From assembly GCF_018130245.1 (NCBI RefSeq), contig NZ_JAFCKP010000003.1, forward strand, positions 434,001 through 498,000: a stretch of DNA of 64,000 bases, read 5' to 3'. The stretch comes from Bradyrhizobium sp. SZCCT0231 (lineage in GTDB: Bacteria > Pseudomonadota > Alphaproteobacteria > Rhizobiales > Xanthobacteraceae). How positions within the stretch are numbered: the stretch's first letter is position 1; every line of letters begins with the position of its first letter. Shown in pieces: positions 1 to 10,358 of this stretch. The position numbers and the translations under genes were made by a program. Under the pieces are notes generated by a model. The model searched no databases. It was not told the DNA's origin and worked only from the letters and a program-made list of their open reading frames with translations.

Positions 1-26
1 CTTGTGAGCCAGGCGCTGAGCCGGCC

Positions 27-2240
27 TCAGCGGGTAAACACCCGCTGCGGACGACGGCCGATCGGCGCCGGCGGCTGGGCCGGGGCCGGCGCTCCGAACA
101 GCCGCTCGAAGAAGTTTGGCCCAGACGAGCCGAAGCCCCCGCCATTGTTGGCCACCGCGACCCCTGCCGGCAGCGTCGTCGCCGGGCGCGAATAGCTCGG
201 CTGGGAATGGGCGACGACAGCCTCGAGGTCCTTGCCGCGGTTGTTCTTCAGGATGTTGATCATGACCGCGTCGCGGCCATAGACGTCCTTGCGGAACTGC
301 AGCTTGCCGGCGTCGTCCACGAACGCGGTCTGATAGGTGATGTTGACCGGGATCGGGGTCGGGAATTTCAGATCGATCTCGCTCTTGCCGTACATGCTGC
401 GTACGCGCTCAGGCGTGTACCTCTCGTTCGGCATGGTGATGTTGAGCAGCACGGACGCATACTGATCCGGATTTTGCACGCGCATGCAGCCATGGCTGAA
501 GGCGCGCTCGTCGCGGCCGAACAAATGCTTGTCCGGCGTGTCGTGCTGATAGACCAGAAACTTGTTCGGGAAGTTGAAGCGGACGCGGCCGAGCGCGTTC
601 GCTTCGCCGGGCGGCTGCGAGATGTGCACCGAGCCGTCGCGGTTCTGTTCGAGCTTGAGGCCCATGCGCTGAAGCACGGTCGGGTCCTGCTGCAGCGCCG
701 GCAGGTATTCGTTGTAGACGATCGACGGCGGCACGTTCCAGGTCGGATTGACCGTGATGTATTTCATCGTCTCGCTGAGCAGCGGGGTCGCATGCGTTCC
801 CGGCTTGCCGGTCACGACGCGGGTGGTCCAGACCTGCTGGCCGCGCTGCATCACCTTCAACGTGAAGTCGGGAATGTTGAGGATGACATAGGCATCCCCC
901 AGCGAAGGCGCGCCGAGATCGCGCGGCAGCCAGCGCCAGCGCTCCATGTTCACCAGCACGGTGTCGATCTGCTTGTCGCGCTTCGGTGTGTTGAGCGCCT
1001 TGACCGTCTTGTCATCGAGGATGCCGGTCGCCTTCATTTCGACGCTGCTCTGGAATTTTCGCACGGCGTCGGCGACCACAGCGTCATAGCGGGTGTCGCC
1101 CGGGTTCTCGGTGATGCCGAGCTTGGCGCGGAGCTGCGGCACGCGCGGATCCTCCACGACGATCTCGGCCTGCTTCTTGCCGGCGGGGGTGTATTTCAGC
1201 GCCTGGCCGTCGGCGATCTCGATCACCGGGCCGTTGCCCTGGCCGCGCAGCTCGGCGAGCTTGGCCTTCAGCTCCTTGTAGAGCTTGTGCGGCGGGTTGT
1301 AGCTGTCGAGCGCTGCGGAGGCGTCCGCCGCGGTCGTGACCTTGGCGAGCACCTCGTTGGGGTCGACCGGATGTTCGGGATAGAGAATGTCGCCGCTGAC
1401 CTGCGACCAATGCATGCGGCCGCTCTGGGCGTGGCGCGCATAGTCGAACATGCTGGCGGTGAGCTTGAGCTCGGCATCCGCCAGCGCATCGGGCGTCGTG
1501 GCGGCGGCGAAGTCCGGCACCGGATAGTCGGCGGGATTGAGGCCGTCGGACGCCGCGTCCTTCAGCCGCGCGATCACGCCCTTGGCCGAAGTGGTCAGGC
1601 TGCCGCCTTGCGTCCAGACCGGCGCGAAATCGCGCGCACCGTAAAACTTCTCGATCGCTGCGCGCTCGTTCTTGCGGTCGAAATGGCGCAAGGTCTTGGC
1701 GCCGATGATGTCCTTGAGCTTGTCCGCGACCGGCTGGTCGGCGGCGGGCACGTTGCTCGCGGCCTTCACCGGCTCGGCGGCGGGAGCAGCTGCAGCAGCA
1801 GGTGCCGTGGGAGCGGCCGGCGTGACGGTTGCGGTGTCAGACTTGCTAGGTTCGGTCTTGGCGGGCTCGGTCTTTGCAGGTTCGGATTTGGCCGTCTCGC
1901 TCTTCGGCGCTTCAGGCGCGGGCGTTGTGGCGACGTCGGACGGCTTGGTCTCGACCTTGTCCGGCGCAGGCGCGGCATCCGCCTTAATCGACTCCCTCGC
2001 AGTCTCCTTGGCGGGATCCTGCACCGCGGCGGTGGTGTCGAGCTTGATGTCGGCTGCAGTCGGGGGCGGGACGTTTGCCGGCTCGGGGCGCGGGATCGCA
2101 GCTTCGATCGCGAGCTCTGCGGCGCTGCTGCGCGCCTGATCCTGCGCCAGGGCCGAGCTGGCCGACACCGTGAGGAAGGTCGCCGCGACCGTCATCAAGA
2201 CACGGTCAAAGCCCGCACGGTGGTTCAAACAGTCACGCAT
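27..2240 (-). CDS. L,D-transpeptidase with peptidoglycan-binding domain (YcbB/LdtD-like)
   Basis: Periplasmic enzyme predicted to form 3-3 cross-links in peptidoglycan or attach proteins to it. The 737-residue protein starts with a signal peptide (about residues 1-32, ending ASSALA), followed by a long Ala/Pro/Lys/Glu linker with near-repeats such as KTEPAKTEPSK to about residue 165. A helical amino-terminal domain, a PG_binding_1 segment (about 370-420) and a YkuD catalytic domain follow. The YkuD signature SHGCMRV is present with the nucleophile Cys near residue 585. The order signal peptide, linker, PG-binding, YkuD matches large LdtD/YcbB proteins. It is a lone leftward gene preceded by a 350-base gap. 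The assignment to family is firm; which cross-link it makes is inferred. Confidence 0.92.
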   Translation of the reverse strand: MRDCLNHRAGFDRVLMTVAATFLTVSASSALAQDQARSSAAELAIEAAIPRPEPANVPPPTAADIKLDTTAAVQDPAKETARESIKADAAPAPDKVETKPSDVATTPAPEAPKSETAKSEPAKTEPAKTEPSKSDTATVTPAAPTAPAAAAAPAAEPVKAASNVPAADQPVADKLKDIIGAKTLRHFDRKNERAAIEKFYGARDFAPVWTQGGSLTTSAKGVIARLKDAASDGLNPADYPVPDFAAATTPDALADAELKLTASMFDYARHAQSGRMHWSQVSGDILYPEHPVDPNEVLAKVTTAADASAALDSYNPPHKLYKELKAKLAELRGQGNGPVIEIADGQALKYTPAGKKQAEIVVEDPRVPQLRAKLGITENPGDTRYDAVVADAVRKFQSSVEMKATGILDDKTVKALNTPKRDKQIDTVLVNMERWRWLPRDLGAPSLGDAYVILNIPDFTLKVMQRGQQVWTTRVVTGKPGTHATPLLSETMKYITVNPTWNVPPSIVYNEYLPALQQDPTVLQRMGLKLEQNRDGSVHISQPPGEANALGRVRFNFPNKFLVYQHDTPDKHLFGRDERAFSHGCMRVQNPDQYASVLLNITMPNERYTPERVRSMYGKSEIDLKFPTPIPVNITYQTAFVDDAGKLQFRKDVYGRDAVMINILKNNRGKDLEAVVAHSQPSYSRPATTLPAGVAVANNGGGFGSSGPNFFERLFGAPAPAQPPAPIGRRPQRVFTR

Positions 2241-2590
2241 TGTGTCGCACCCCTCGGGTGAGCTGTCCCTCGTGGAACAGCTTCGTTATCGCCTATTGGT
2301 GAGTTTCGGCTAAACCGCGCCGGCCTCTCGAAAGTTGCACGCCTGCACGCAACGATTCCTACGCAGACGATATACAGGCCCCGATTTTGCAGCCAGCGCC
2401 ACCCGGGACAACTCACGACAAACTGACTTCAAGGGAGCCTCTTGGCAACGGATTGTGCGCTTCTGCCACGCGCTTTTCCCTCTGTCTGTCACTTCCGGGT
2501 CACGGTTCAAATCGCAGTCGAATTCTGTCGTCGTGCGAACGGCTTACGGTCGTCTCGCACCGCCGCGCGACCCCCCGTTCGTAAGTCGGC
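2241..2590. other. intergenic region upstream of the L,D-transpeptidase gene
   Basis: This 350-base gap separates two leftward genes and should hold the promoter and leader of the L,D-transpeptidase gene. I see a short inverted repeat AGCTGT/ACAGCT with a 10-base loop at 2261-2282, about 20 bases before the start codon, and a looser GTTGC/GCAAC pair at 2334-2353. No ORF here reads as a convincing protein, and I do not recognise a promoter or RNA family. Confidence 0.5.
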
Positions 2591-4087
<1,497 letters not shown>

Positions 4088-4214
4088 GGTGTTCCCCGCA
4101 CGCTACTACTATCTGTCTCGAATCGGGGCACTCTGGCCGAAGCCGATTAACACACGCTTAAACCTTGATGCCCCCGCCCGCCGCCGCGATTGTTGAACAC
4201 AGGTTTCCCACACA

Positions 4215-6137
4215 ATGAATTCGCGCTCCAAGACCGCTGCCACGAAGTCTGCTCTCCGCAAGCCAGCCACCAAGACATCCATCGTCAAGAAATCTGCCGC
4301 CAAGGCAAAACCCTCCAAGCCGTCGCCCGCAAAGCCTTCGCTCGCAAAGCCTGCGAGCAAGACCGGCAAGCTTCCGGAGTGGAACCTGGCCGATCTCTAT
4401 TCCGGGATCGACGCGCCGGAAGTGGCGCGCGATCTCGAAAAGTTGGATGCCGACTGCGTCGCCTTCGAGACGGACTACAAGGGCAAGCTGGCGACAGGGA
4501 CAGCAAACGAAGATGGCGGAAAGTGGCTCGCCGAGGCGGTGCGACGCTATGAGGCGATCGACGATCTCGCCGGCCGTCTCGGCTCCTATGCCGGCCTCGT
4601 CCATGCCGGCGACAGCGTGGACCCTGCGATTTCAAAGTTTTACGGCGATGTGTCCGAACGCCTGACGGCGGCATCCACGCATCTGTTGTTCTTTGCGCTC
4701 GAGCTCAACCGTATCGATGACGATATTTTGAACCGCGCGATGCAGGCCACCGAGCTCGCGCACTATCGTCCGTGGATCGAGGATCTGCGCAAGGAGAAGC
4801 CGTACCAGCTCGACGACAAGCTCGAGCAGCTCTTCCTGGAGAAGGCGCAGACCGGCTATTCCGCCTTCAACCGGCTGTTCGATCAGACCATCTCGGGCCT
4901 GCGCTTCAAGGTCGGGCCTAAGGAGCTCGCGATCGAGCCGACGCTCAATCTGCTGCAGGATCGTGACGGCTCAAAGCGCAAGAGCGCGGCGGAGGCGCTG
5001 GCGAAAACCTTCAAGGCCAATGAGCGCACCTTTGCGCTGATCACCAACACGCTCGCCAAGGACAAGGACATCTCCGACCGCTGGCGCGGCTTCAAGGACG
5101 TCGCGGATTCCCGCCATCTGAACAACCGCGTCGAGCGCGAGGTGGTGGACGCGCTGGTCGCCTCGGTCCGCGCCGCCTATCCGAAGCTGTCGCATCGCTA
5201 TTACGCGCTGAAGGCGAAGTGGTTCGGCAAGAAGCGGCTGGCTTATTGGGATCGCAATGCGCCGCTGCCGTTCGCTGCGACTGACGTCATCGGCTGGCCC
5301 GATGCGCGCAACATGGTGCTGACCGCCTATCGCGGCTTCTCGCCCAAGATGGCCGATATCGCCGAGCGCTTCTTCACCGACCGCTGGATCGACGCGCCGG
5401 TGCGGCCGGGCAAGGTGCCGGGGGCGTTCTCGCATCCGACCACGCCGTCGGCGCACCCCTACGTGCTGATGAACTACCAAGGCAAGCCGCGCGACGTGAT
5501 GACGCTCGCGCATGAGCTCGGGCATGGCGTCCATCAGGTGCTGGCGGCCAGGAACGGCGCGCTGATGGCGCCGACGCCACTGACGCTGGCGGAGACCGCG
5601 AGCGTGTTCGGCGAGATGCTCACCTTCAAGCGTCTCCTTGCCCAGACCAAGAACGCAAAGCAGCGCCAGGCGCTGCTCGCCGGCAAGGTCGAGGACATGA
5701 TCAACACCGTGGTGCGGCAGATCGCGTTCTATTCCTTCGAGCGCGCGGTCCACACCGAGCGCAAGAACGGCGAGCTCACCGCGACCCGGCTCGGCGAGAT
5801 CTGGCTGTCGGTGCAGGGCGAGAGCCTGGGGCCGGCGATCGAGATCAAGGCGGGCTACGAAAACTACTGGATGTACATCCCGCACTTCATCCACTCGCCG
5901 TTCTACGTCTACGCCTATGCGTTCGGCGACTGCCTCGTGAACTCGCTCTACGCCGTCTACGAGAATGCGGCCGAAGGCTTTGCCGAGCGCTATCTCGACA
6001 TGCTCGCCGCCGGCGGCACCAAGCACTATTCCGAGCTGCTGCGGCCGTTCGGGTTAGATGCCAAGGACCCGAAGTTTTGGGACGGTGGGCTCTCGGTCAT
6101 CGCGGGGATGATCGATGAGCTCGAGGCGATGGGGTGA
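4215..6137 (+). CDS. pepF: M3-family oligoendopeptidase F
   Basis: Zinc metallopeptidase expected to cleave short peptides in the cytoplasm. The HELGH zinc motif is at residues 433-437 (TLAHELGHGVHQ), with the downstream third-ligand region of family M3. The core matches the usual 600-residue PepF length. Unusually, the first 50 or so residues are a Lys/Ala/Pro/Ser-rich tail with repeats of the AKPS type, before the conserved start LPEWNLADLYSG. The next in-frame Met lies far inside the domain, so the tail looks genuinely translated. The gene is monocistronic, with a toxin-antitoxin pair 77 bases downstream. Confidence 0.92.
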   Translation: MNSRSKTAATKSALRKPATKTSIVKKSAAKAKPSKPSPAKPSLAKPASKTGKLPEWNLADLYSGIDAPEVARDLEKLDADCVAFETDYKGKLATGTANEDGGKWLAEAVRRYEAIDDLAGRLGSYAGLVHAGDSVDPAISKFYGDVSERLTAASTHLLFFALELNRIDDDILNRAMQATELAHYRPWIEDLRKEKPYQLDDKLEQLFLEKAQTGYSAFNRLFDQTISGLRFKVGPKELAIEPTLNLLQDRDGSKRKSAAEALAKTFKANERTFALITNTLAKDKDISDRWRGFKDVADSRHLNNRVEREVVDALVASVRAAYPKLSHRYYALKAKWFGKKRLAYWDRNAPLPFAATDVIGWPDARNMVLTAYRGFSPKMADIAERFFTDRWIDAPVRPGKVPGAFSHPTTPSAHPYVLMNYQGKPRDVMTLAHELGHGVHQVLAARNGALMAPTPLTLAETASVFGEMLTFKRLLAQTKNAKQRQALLAGKVEDMINTVVRQIAFYSFERAVHTERKNGELTATRLGEIWLSVQGESLGPAIEIKAGYENYWMYIPHFIHSPFYVYAYAFGDCLVNSLYAVYENAAEGFAERYLDMLAAGGTKHYSELLRPFGLDAKDPKFWDGGLSVIAGMIDELEAMG

Positions 6138-6185
6138 GGTGGGCGGCGGCCCGTAAAACATTTGTTGAACGTCCGCGTGCTGAAT

Positions 6186-6203
6186 GTTATACAGATGTAT
6201 AAC
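6186..6203. promoter_or_regulatory. palindromic operator of the AbrB-Doc toxin-antitoxin operon
   Basis: Perfect 18-base palindrome GTTATACAGATGTATAAC (two 8-base arms, 2-base spacer). It ends 11 bases before the antitoxin start codon, with a GAGG ribosome-binding site just after it. The position and symmetry are those expected for autorepression by a dimeric AbrB/MazE-type antitoxin. Function is inferred from position. Confidence 0.65.
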
Positions 6204-6214
6204 GAGGTGCGGCC

Positions 6215-6481
6215 ATGAACGAGAATGCGGACCCTAAGGACCTGAAGAGCGATTCTACCGTGCTTCAGGTGCGTAAGATCGGCAATTCCATTGGCGTTAT
6301 CCTGCCGAAGGAGCTCGCAGCTCGCCTGAATCTCAAAGAGGGCGACAAGCTGTTTCCGGTCGAGCAATCGGACGGTGGCGTCTTGTTGACGCCGCATGAT
6401 CCCGACTTCGAGAAAGCGATGGAAATCGCGCGGCGAGGAATGAAGCGTTATCACAACGCCCTCGCCAAGCTTGCCAAATGA
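6215..6481 (+). CDS. AbrB/MazE-type antitoxin
   Basis: Small 88-residue protein with an amino-terminal swapped-hairpin AbrB DNA-binding domain (about residues 14-60; the run VRKIGNSIGVILPKELA is diagnostic) and an acidic/amphipathic C-terminal tail that would bind the toxin. It overlaps the downstream toxin gene by 4 bases (ATGA), so the two are translationally coupled. A perfect 18-base palindrome lies immediately upstream and is the likely autoregulatory operator. The AbrB fold with a Doc partner differs from the classical Phd-Doc arrangement of phage P1. Confidence 0.88.
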   Translation: MNENADPKDLKSDSTVLQVRKIGNSIGVILPKELAARLNLKEGDKLFPVEQSDGGVLLTPHDPDFEKAMEIARRGMKRYHNALAKLAK

Positions 6482-6864
6482 GCGAGCCGTTCTGGCTGAC
6501 GCGTCGGATCATCATTGCGATCCACGACGAGCAACTCGCGATCCATGGTGGTGCAAGCGGCCTTCGGGACGAAGGCATGCTCGAATCCGCGCTTGATCGG
6601 CCCAGAAACAAATGGTCTTACGAGAACGCAGATCTTGCTGAATTGGCGGCAGCGTACGCCTTCGGCATTGCGCGCAACCATCCGTTAGTCGACGGCAACA
6701 AACGCACGTCTCTGCTGGCGCTGTACACTTTCCTTGGTGTCAACGGAGTCGACTTCGTCGTGCCCGAAGCAGAGGCGGCAGCCATCATCCTCTCTCTCGC
6801 CGCCGGCGAAGTCAGCGAGGAGAGCCTTACGCGCTGGATCCGCGACAATTGGGATTCCAAATGA
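6478..6864 (+). CDS. doc: Doc-family (Fic fold) death-on-curing toxin
   Basis: Toxin predicted to act in the cytoplasm. Doc of phage P1 inactivates elongation factor Tu by phosphorylation, and Fic relatives transfer AMP. The 128-residue protein has the Fic/Doc signature HPLVDGNKR at residues 68-76, including the catalytic His and the Asn-Lys-Arg anion-binding end, and the family N-terminus with the motif GLRDEGMLESAL. It starts inside the stop codon of the AbrB-type antitoxin gene (ATGA overlap). The protein appears full length with the active-site motif intact, so it is probably functional. The biochemical target here is inferred. Confidence 0.88.
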   Translation: MSEPFWLTRRIIIAIHDEQLAIHGGASGLRDEGMLESALDRPRNKWSYENADLAELAAAYAFGIARNHPLVDGNKRTSLLALYTFLGVNGVDFVVPEAEAAAIILSLAAGEVSEESLTRWIRDNWDSK

Positions 6865-6961
6865 CCCGATTTGCGGGAAAACCCCGCCTCGGTGCCGTTG
6901 CCCTGTCCAAAGCTTTGCGGTATCCCAGCCCGAGAATTCGGCTTTCGACTGGGGACAATCC

Positions 6962-7114
6962 ATGGCTGACCATAGCGAAGTGGCGTACACCACTGCCGAC
7001 GGCAACGACTACGTTGCCCACGAGCAGACCTACGAGGGCTTCATCAAGCTGGTGAAGTACGGCACGGCCTCGGTCGCGCTCATCGTGATCCTGATGGCGA
7101 TCTTCCTCACCTGA
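6962..7114 (+). CDS. aa3-type cytochrome c oxidase subunit IV
   Basis: A 50-residue protein starting MADHSEVAYTT with one membrane helix at the C-terminus (about residues 33-50, TASVALIVILMAIFLT). The short soluble head, aromatic-rich middle (EQTYEGFIKLVKYG) and single helix match the small bacterial subunit IV that packs against aa3 cytochrome c oxidase. A longer in-frame reading upstream exists, but the homologous part begins at this ATG. It lies 137 bases ahead of the transhydrogenase operon, an arrangement familiar in Bradyrhizobium relatives. The main oxidase subunits are not in the window. Confidence 0.85.
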   Translation: MADHSEVAYTTADGNDYVAHEQTYEGFIKLVKYGTASVALIVILMAIFLT

Positions 7115-7251
7115 TCCATCGCCTGATGCACCGCCAGCGTCGTCGGTGCTCATAAAATTTGCATTCAAGCCGGTGCCAAAACCGGTATCCAACGTTGCGG
7201 GAGTGACGCTAAGTTCGCGTGCGCGCTTTTTCCCGCGCCGCCGGAGGGCCT

Positions 7252-8379
7252 ATGAAGATTGCCGTTGCCAAGGAAATCGATCCGTCGGAGCCGCGTGTCG
7301 CCGCTTCGCCTGATACGGTGAAGAAATTCAAGGCGCTGGGCGCCGAAATCGCCGTCGAGCCGGGCGCCGGCATCAAGTCGGGCCTGCCGGATTCCGAATT
7401 CACCGCCGTGGGCGCCACCGTCAGCACTGACGCGCTCAAGGACGCGGACATTATCATCAAGGTGAAACGCCCCGAGGCGTCCGAGCTCGCGCAGTACAAG
7501 CGCGGCGCGCTGGTCATCGCCATCATGGATCCCTATGGCAACGAGACCGCGCTGAAGGCGATCGCCGATGCCGGCGTCGCCGCTTTCGCGATGGAACTGA
7601 TGCCGCGCATCACCCGCGCGCAGGTGATGGACGTGCTGTCCTCGCAGGCCAACCTCGCCGGCTACCGCGCCGTGATCGAGGGCGCCGAGGCCTTCGGCCG
7701 CGCCTTTCCGATGATGATGACGGCCGCCGGCACCGTGCCTGCCGCCAAGGTGTTCGTGATGGGCGTCGGCGTCGCCGGCCTCCAGGCGATCGCGACCGCG
7801 CGCCGTCTCGGTGCCGTCGTGACCGCGACCGACGTGCGTCCCGCCACCAAGGAGCAGGTGGAATCGCTTGGCGCGAAGTTCCTCGCTGTCGAGGACGAGG
7901 AGTTCAAGAACGCGCAGACCGCCGGCGGCTACGCCAAGGAAATGTCGAAAGAGTATCAGGCCAAGCAGGCCGCGCTCACCGCCGAGCACATCAAGAAGCA
8001 GGACATCGTCATCACCACCGCACTGATTCCGGGCCGCCCGGCGCCGAAGCTCGTCAGTGCCGAGATGGTCAAGTCGATGAAGCCCGGCTCGGTGCTGGTC
8101 GACCTCGCCGTCGAGCGCGGCGGCAATGTCGAGGGTGCCAAGCCCGGCGAGGTCGTCGACCTCGATGGCATCAAGATCGTCGGCTACACCAACGTCGCCG
8201 GCCGCGTCGCGGCCTCGGCCTCCAGCCTCTATGCGCGCAATCTGTTCTCCTTCATCGAGACCATGGTCGACAAGAAAGAGAAGAAGCTCGCCGTGAACTG
8301 GGACGACGAGCTGGTCAAGGCCACGGCGCTGACCAAGGACGGTGCCGTCATTCACCCGAACTTCCAGCCGAAAGCGTAA
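7252..8379 (+). CDS. pntAA: proton-translocating NAD(P) transhydrogenase subunit alpha, part 1
   Basis: NAD(H)-binding domain I of the proton-translocating transhydrogenase, which drives NADPH formation from NADH. The protein starts MKIAVAKEIDP at an ATG preceded by GGAGGG. An upstream in-frame start would add eleven poorly conserved residues. It resembles alanine dehydrogenase and has a Rossmann glycine motif (GVGVAGLQAIATARRLGA) in the middle of the chain. The 375-residue length fits a split alpha subunit in which the membrane part is a separate gene. It is first in the operon pntAA-pntAB-pntB. Confidence 0.95.
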   Translation: MKIAVAKEIDPSEPRVAASPDTVKKFKALGAEIAVEPGAGIKSGLPDSEFTAVGATVSTDALKDADIIIKVKRPEASELAQYKRGALVIAIMDPYGNETALKAIADAGVAAFAMELMPRITRAQVMDVLSSQANLAGYRAVIEGAEAFGRAFPMMMTAAGTVPAAKVFVMGVGVAGLQAIATARRLGAVVTATDVRPATKEQVESLGAKFLAVEDEEFKNAQTAGGYAKEMSKEYQAKQAALTAEHIKKQDIVITTALIPGRPAPKLVSAEMVKSMKPGSVLVDLAVERGGNVEGAKPGEVVDLDGIKIVGYTNVAGRVAASASSLYARNLFSFIETMVDKKEKKLAVNWDDELVKATALTKDGAVIHPNFQPKA

Positions 8380-8391
8380 GGAGAGATCGCC

Positions 8392-8709
8392 ATGGAGCAT
8401 GCCGCACAGGTCGTCGACCCCTTCATCTTCCGGCTGTCGATCTTCGTTCTCGCCGTCTTCGTCGGCTATTTCGTGGTGTGGTCGGTGACGCCGGCGCTGC
8501 ACACGCCGCTGATGAGCGTGACCAACGCGATCTCCTCGGTGATCGTGGTCGGCGCGCTGCTTGCCGGCGGCGTCGCCAATGTTTCGAGCGGTTCGGGCTG
8601 GGCGCGCGCCTTCGGCTTCGTTGCGCTGATCTTTGCCTGCATCAATATCTTCGGCGGCTTCCTTGTCACCCAGCGCATGCTGGCGATGTACAAGAAGAAG
8701 TCGAAGTAA
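8392..8709 (+). CDS. pntAB: NAD(P) transhydrogenase subunit alpha, part 2
   Basis: Membrane portion of the alpha subunit, 105 residues with three predicted transmembrane helices and a basic C-terminus (LAMYKKKSK). It starts 12 bases after pntAA, with a strong AAGGAGA ribosome-binding site in the gap. In Escherichia coli this segment is fused to the NAD-binding domain; the split form is usual in alphaproteobacteria. Together with the helices of PntB it forms the proton channel in the inner membrane. Confidence 0.95.
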   Translation: MEHAAQVVDPFIFRLSIFVLAVFVGYFVVWSVTPALHTPLMSVTNAISSVIVVGALLAGGVANVSSGSGWARAFGFVALIFACINIFGGFLVTQRMLAMYKKKSK

Positions 8710-8748
8710 GCGGCCACCTCGGGCTGATGGGATCAATGGGGACCTGAG

Positions 8749-10149
8749 ATGAGCGCCAACCTCTCTGCATTTCTGTATCTCGTGGCGGGAGTGCTGTTCA
8801 TCCTGTCGCTGCGCGGGTTGTCGAGCCCGGCTTCGTCGCGCCAGGGCAATTTGTTCGGCATGATCGGCATGGCGATCGCGGTTGCCACCACGCTTGCCAA
8901 CCATCCGCCGGCCGACGGGCTCGCCTGGGTGCTGGTGATCGTCGGCATCGCGATCGGCGCCGCGATCGGCGCGGTGATCGCCCGTCGCGTGCCGATGACC
9001 TCGATGCCGGAGCTGGTCGCCGCGTTCCACTCGCTGGTCGGCATGGCCGCGGTGCTGGTCGCCGCCGGCGCGTTCTATGCGCCCGAGGCCTTCGACATCG
9101 GTACGCCCGGCAATATCCACACCCAGAGCCTGGTCGAGATGTCGCTCGGCGTCGCCATCGGCGCGCTGACCTTCACCGGTTCGGTGATCGCATTCCTCAA
9201 GCTCTCGGCGCGGATGAGCGGCGCGCCGATCATCCTGCCGGCCCGCCACGTGATCAACGTCGCGCTCGCGGTGGCGCTGGTCGCCTGCATCGTCGGCCTC
9301 GTCGTCACCGGCAGCCCGGTGTTCTTCTGGCTCAACGTCATCCTGGCGCTCCTGCTCGGCGTGCTCATGATCATCCCGATCGGCGGCGCCGACATGCCGG
9401 TCGTGATCTCGATGCTGAACTCCTACTCCGGCTGGGCCGCGGCCGGCATCGGCTTCACGCTCGGCAATTCCGCGCTGATCATCACCGGCGCGCTGGTCGG
9501 CTCCTCGGGCGCGATCCTGTCCTACATCATGTGCCACGCGATGAACCGGTCCTTCATCTCGGTCATCCTCGGTGGCTTCGGCGGCGAGACCGCCGCAGCC
9601 GGCGGTGGCGGCACGGGCGAACAGAAGCCCGCCAAGCTCGGCTCGGCTGACGATGCCGCCTTCATCATGAAGAACGCCTCCAAGGTCATCATCGTGCCCG
9701 GCTACGGCATGGCGGTGGCGCAGGCCCAGCACGCGCTGCGGGAGATGGCCGATATCCTGAAGAAGGAGGGCGTCGAGGTGAAATACGCCATTCACCCGGT
9801 CGCGGGCCGCATGCCCGGCCACATGAACGTGCTGCTCGCCGAAGCCAACGTGCCCTATGACGAGGTGTTCGAGCTCGAGGACATCAACTCCGAATTCGCG
9901 CAGGCCGATATCGCCTTCGTGATCGGCGCCAATGACGTCACCAATCCGGCGGCGGAAGAGGACAAGTCCTCGCCGATCTACGGCATGCCGGTGCTGCAGG
10001 TCTGGAAGGCCGGCACCGTGATGTTCATCAAGCGCTCGCTGGCGTCGGGTTACGCGGGCATCGACAATCCGCTGTTCTATCGCGACAACACCATGATGCT
10101 GCTCGGCGACGCCAAGAAGGTCACCGAGAACATCGTCAAGGCGATGTGA
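8749..10149 (+). CDS. pntB: NAD(P) transhydrogenase subunit beta
   Basis: Integral membrane subunit with a C-terminal NADP(H)-binding domain III, 466 residues. About nine helices occupy residues 1-265. After a Gly/Ala-rich linker comes the nucleotide-binding domain with the motif VPGYGMAVAQAQHA, then AIHPVAGRMPGHMNVLLAEA and IGANDVTNPAA, all hallmarks of PntB. It is the third gene of the operon, about 40 bases after pntAB. It completes an enzyme coupling inward proton flow to NADPH production. Confidence 0.96.
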   Translation: MSANLSAFLYLVAGVLFILSLRGLSSPASSRQGNLFGMIGMAIAVATTLANHPPADGLAWVLVIVGIAIGAAIGAVIARRVPMTSMPELVAAFHSLVGMAAVLVAAGAFYAPEAFDIGTPGNIHTQSLVEMSLGVAIGALTFTGSVIAFLKLSARMSGAPIILPARHVINVALAVALVACIVGLVVTGSPVFFWLNVILALLLGVLMIIPIGGADMPVVISMLNSYSGWAAAGIGFTLGNSALIITGALVGSSGAILSYIMCHAMNRSFISVILGGFGGETAAAGGGGTGEQKPAKLGSADDAAFIMKNASKVIIVPGYGMAVAQAQHALREMADILKKEGVEVKYAIHPVAGRMPGHMNVLLAEANVPYDEVFELEDINSEFAQADIAFVIGANDVTNPAAEEDKSSPIYGMPVLQVWKAGTVMFIKRSLASGYAGIDNPLFYRDNTMMLLGDAKKVTENIVKAM

Positions 10150-10162
10150 GACGGAAGGGACC

Positions 10163-10333
10163 GTGGCCATCAACAAGGAATGGCACCGTTCCCATCCCAT
10201 GCCGGCCAAGGCGACGCGCGAGCAGCGAATCGCCTGGCACGCTGCCCACAAGGCGGCGTGCGGTTGCCGCGACGTTCCGCCGGACCTCCGGCCCGATGTC
10301 ATGAAATTGCTGCGGAGCCGGCGCAAGCCCTAG
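10163..10333 (+). CDS. small conserved hypothetical protein, 56 aa
   Basis: Small GTG-initiated gene just behind pntB. It encodes a 56-residue basic protein starting MAINKEWHRSHPMP, with several His and Trp residues and a CGC motif (residues 33-35) before RDVPPDLR. The composition and the pattern INKEWHRSHPMPxxATxEQRIxWH look like a real conserved protein of rhizobial genomes rather than chance. A GGAAGGGA ribosome-binding site lies 3-10 bases before the GTG. It is 13 bases from pntB and 25 bases before the next gene. Function is unknown; the His/Cys spacing could bind metal, but that is speculation. Confidence 0.65.
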   Translation: MAINKEWHRSHPMPAKATREQRIAWHAAHKAACGCRDVPPDLRPDVMKLLRSRRKP

Positions 10334-10358
10334 TCTCAACCGAGGGGTGGGCTGGGCC

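Noticed and set aside
207-2261. Rightward open frame of 684 residues opposite the L,D-transpeptidase gene
   Set aside because: No domain, biased composition, and the other strand carries the YkuD motif and a signal peptide.
7165-10326. Leftward open frame of 1053 residues opposite the transhydrogenase operon
   Set aside because: Composition is Arg/His/Asp/Gly-rich, as expected for the antisense of GC-rich coding DNA, and the plus strand holds pntAA, pntAB and pntB with clear motifs.
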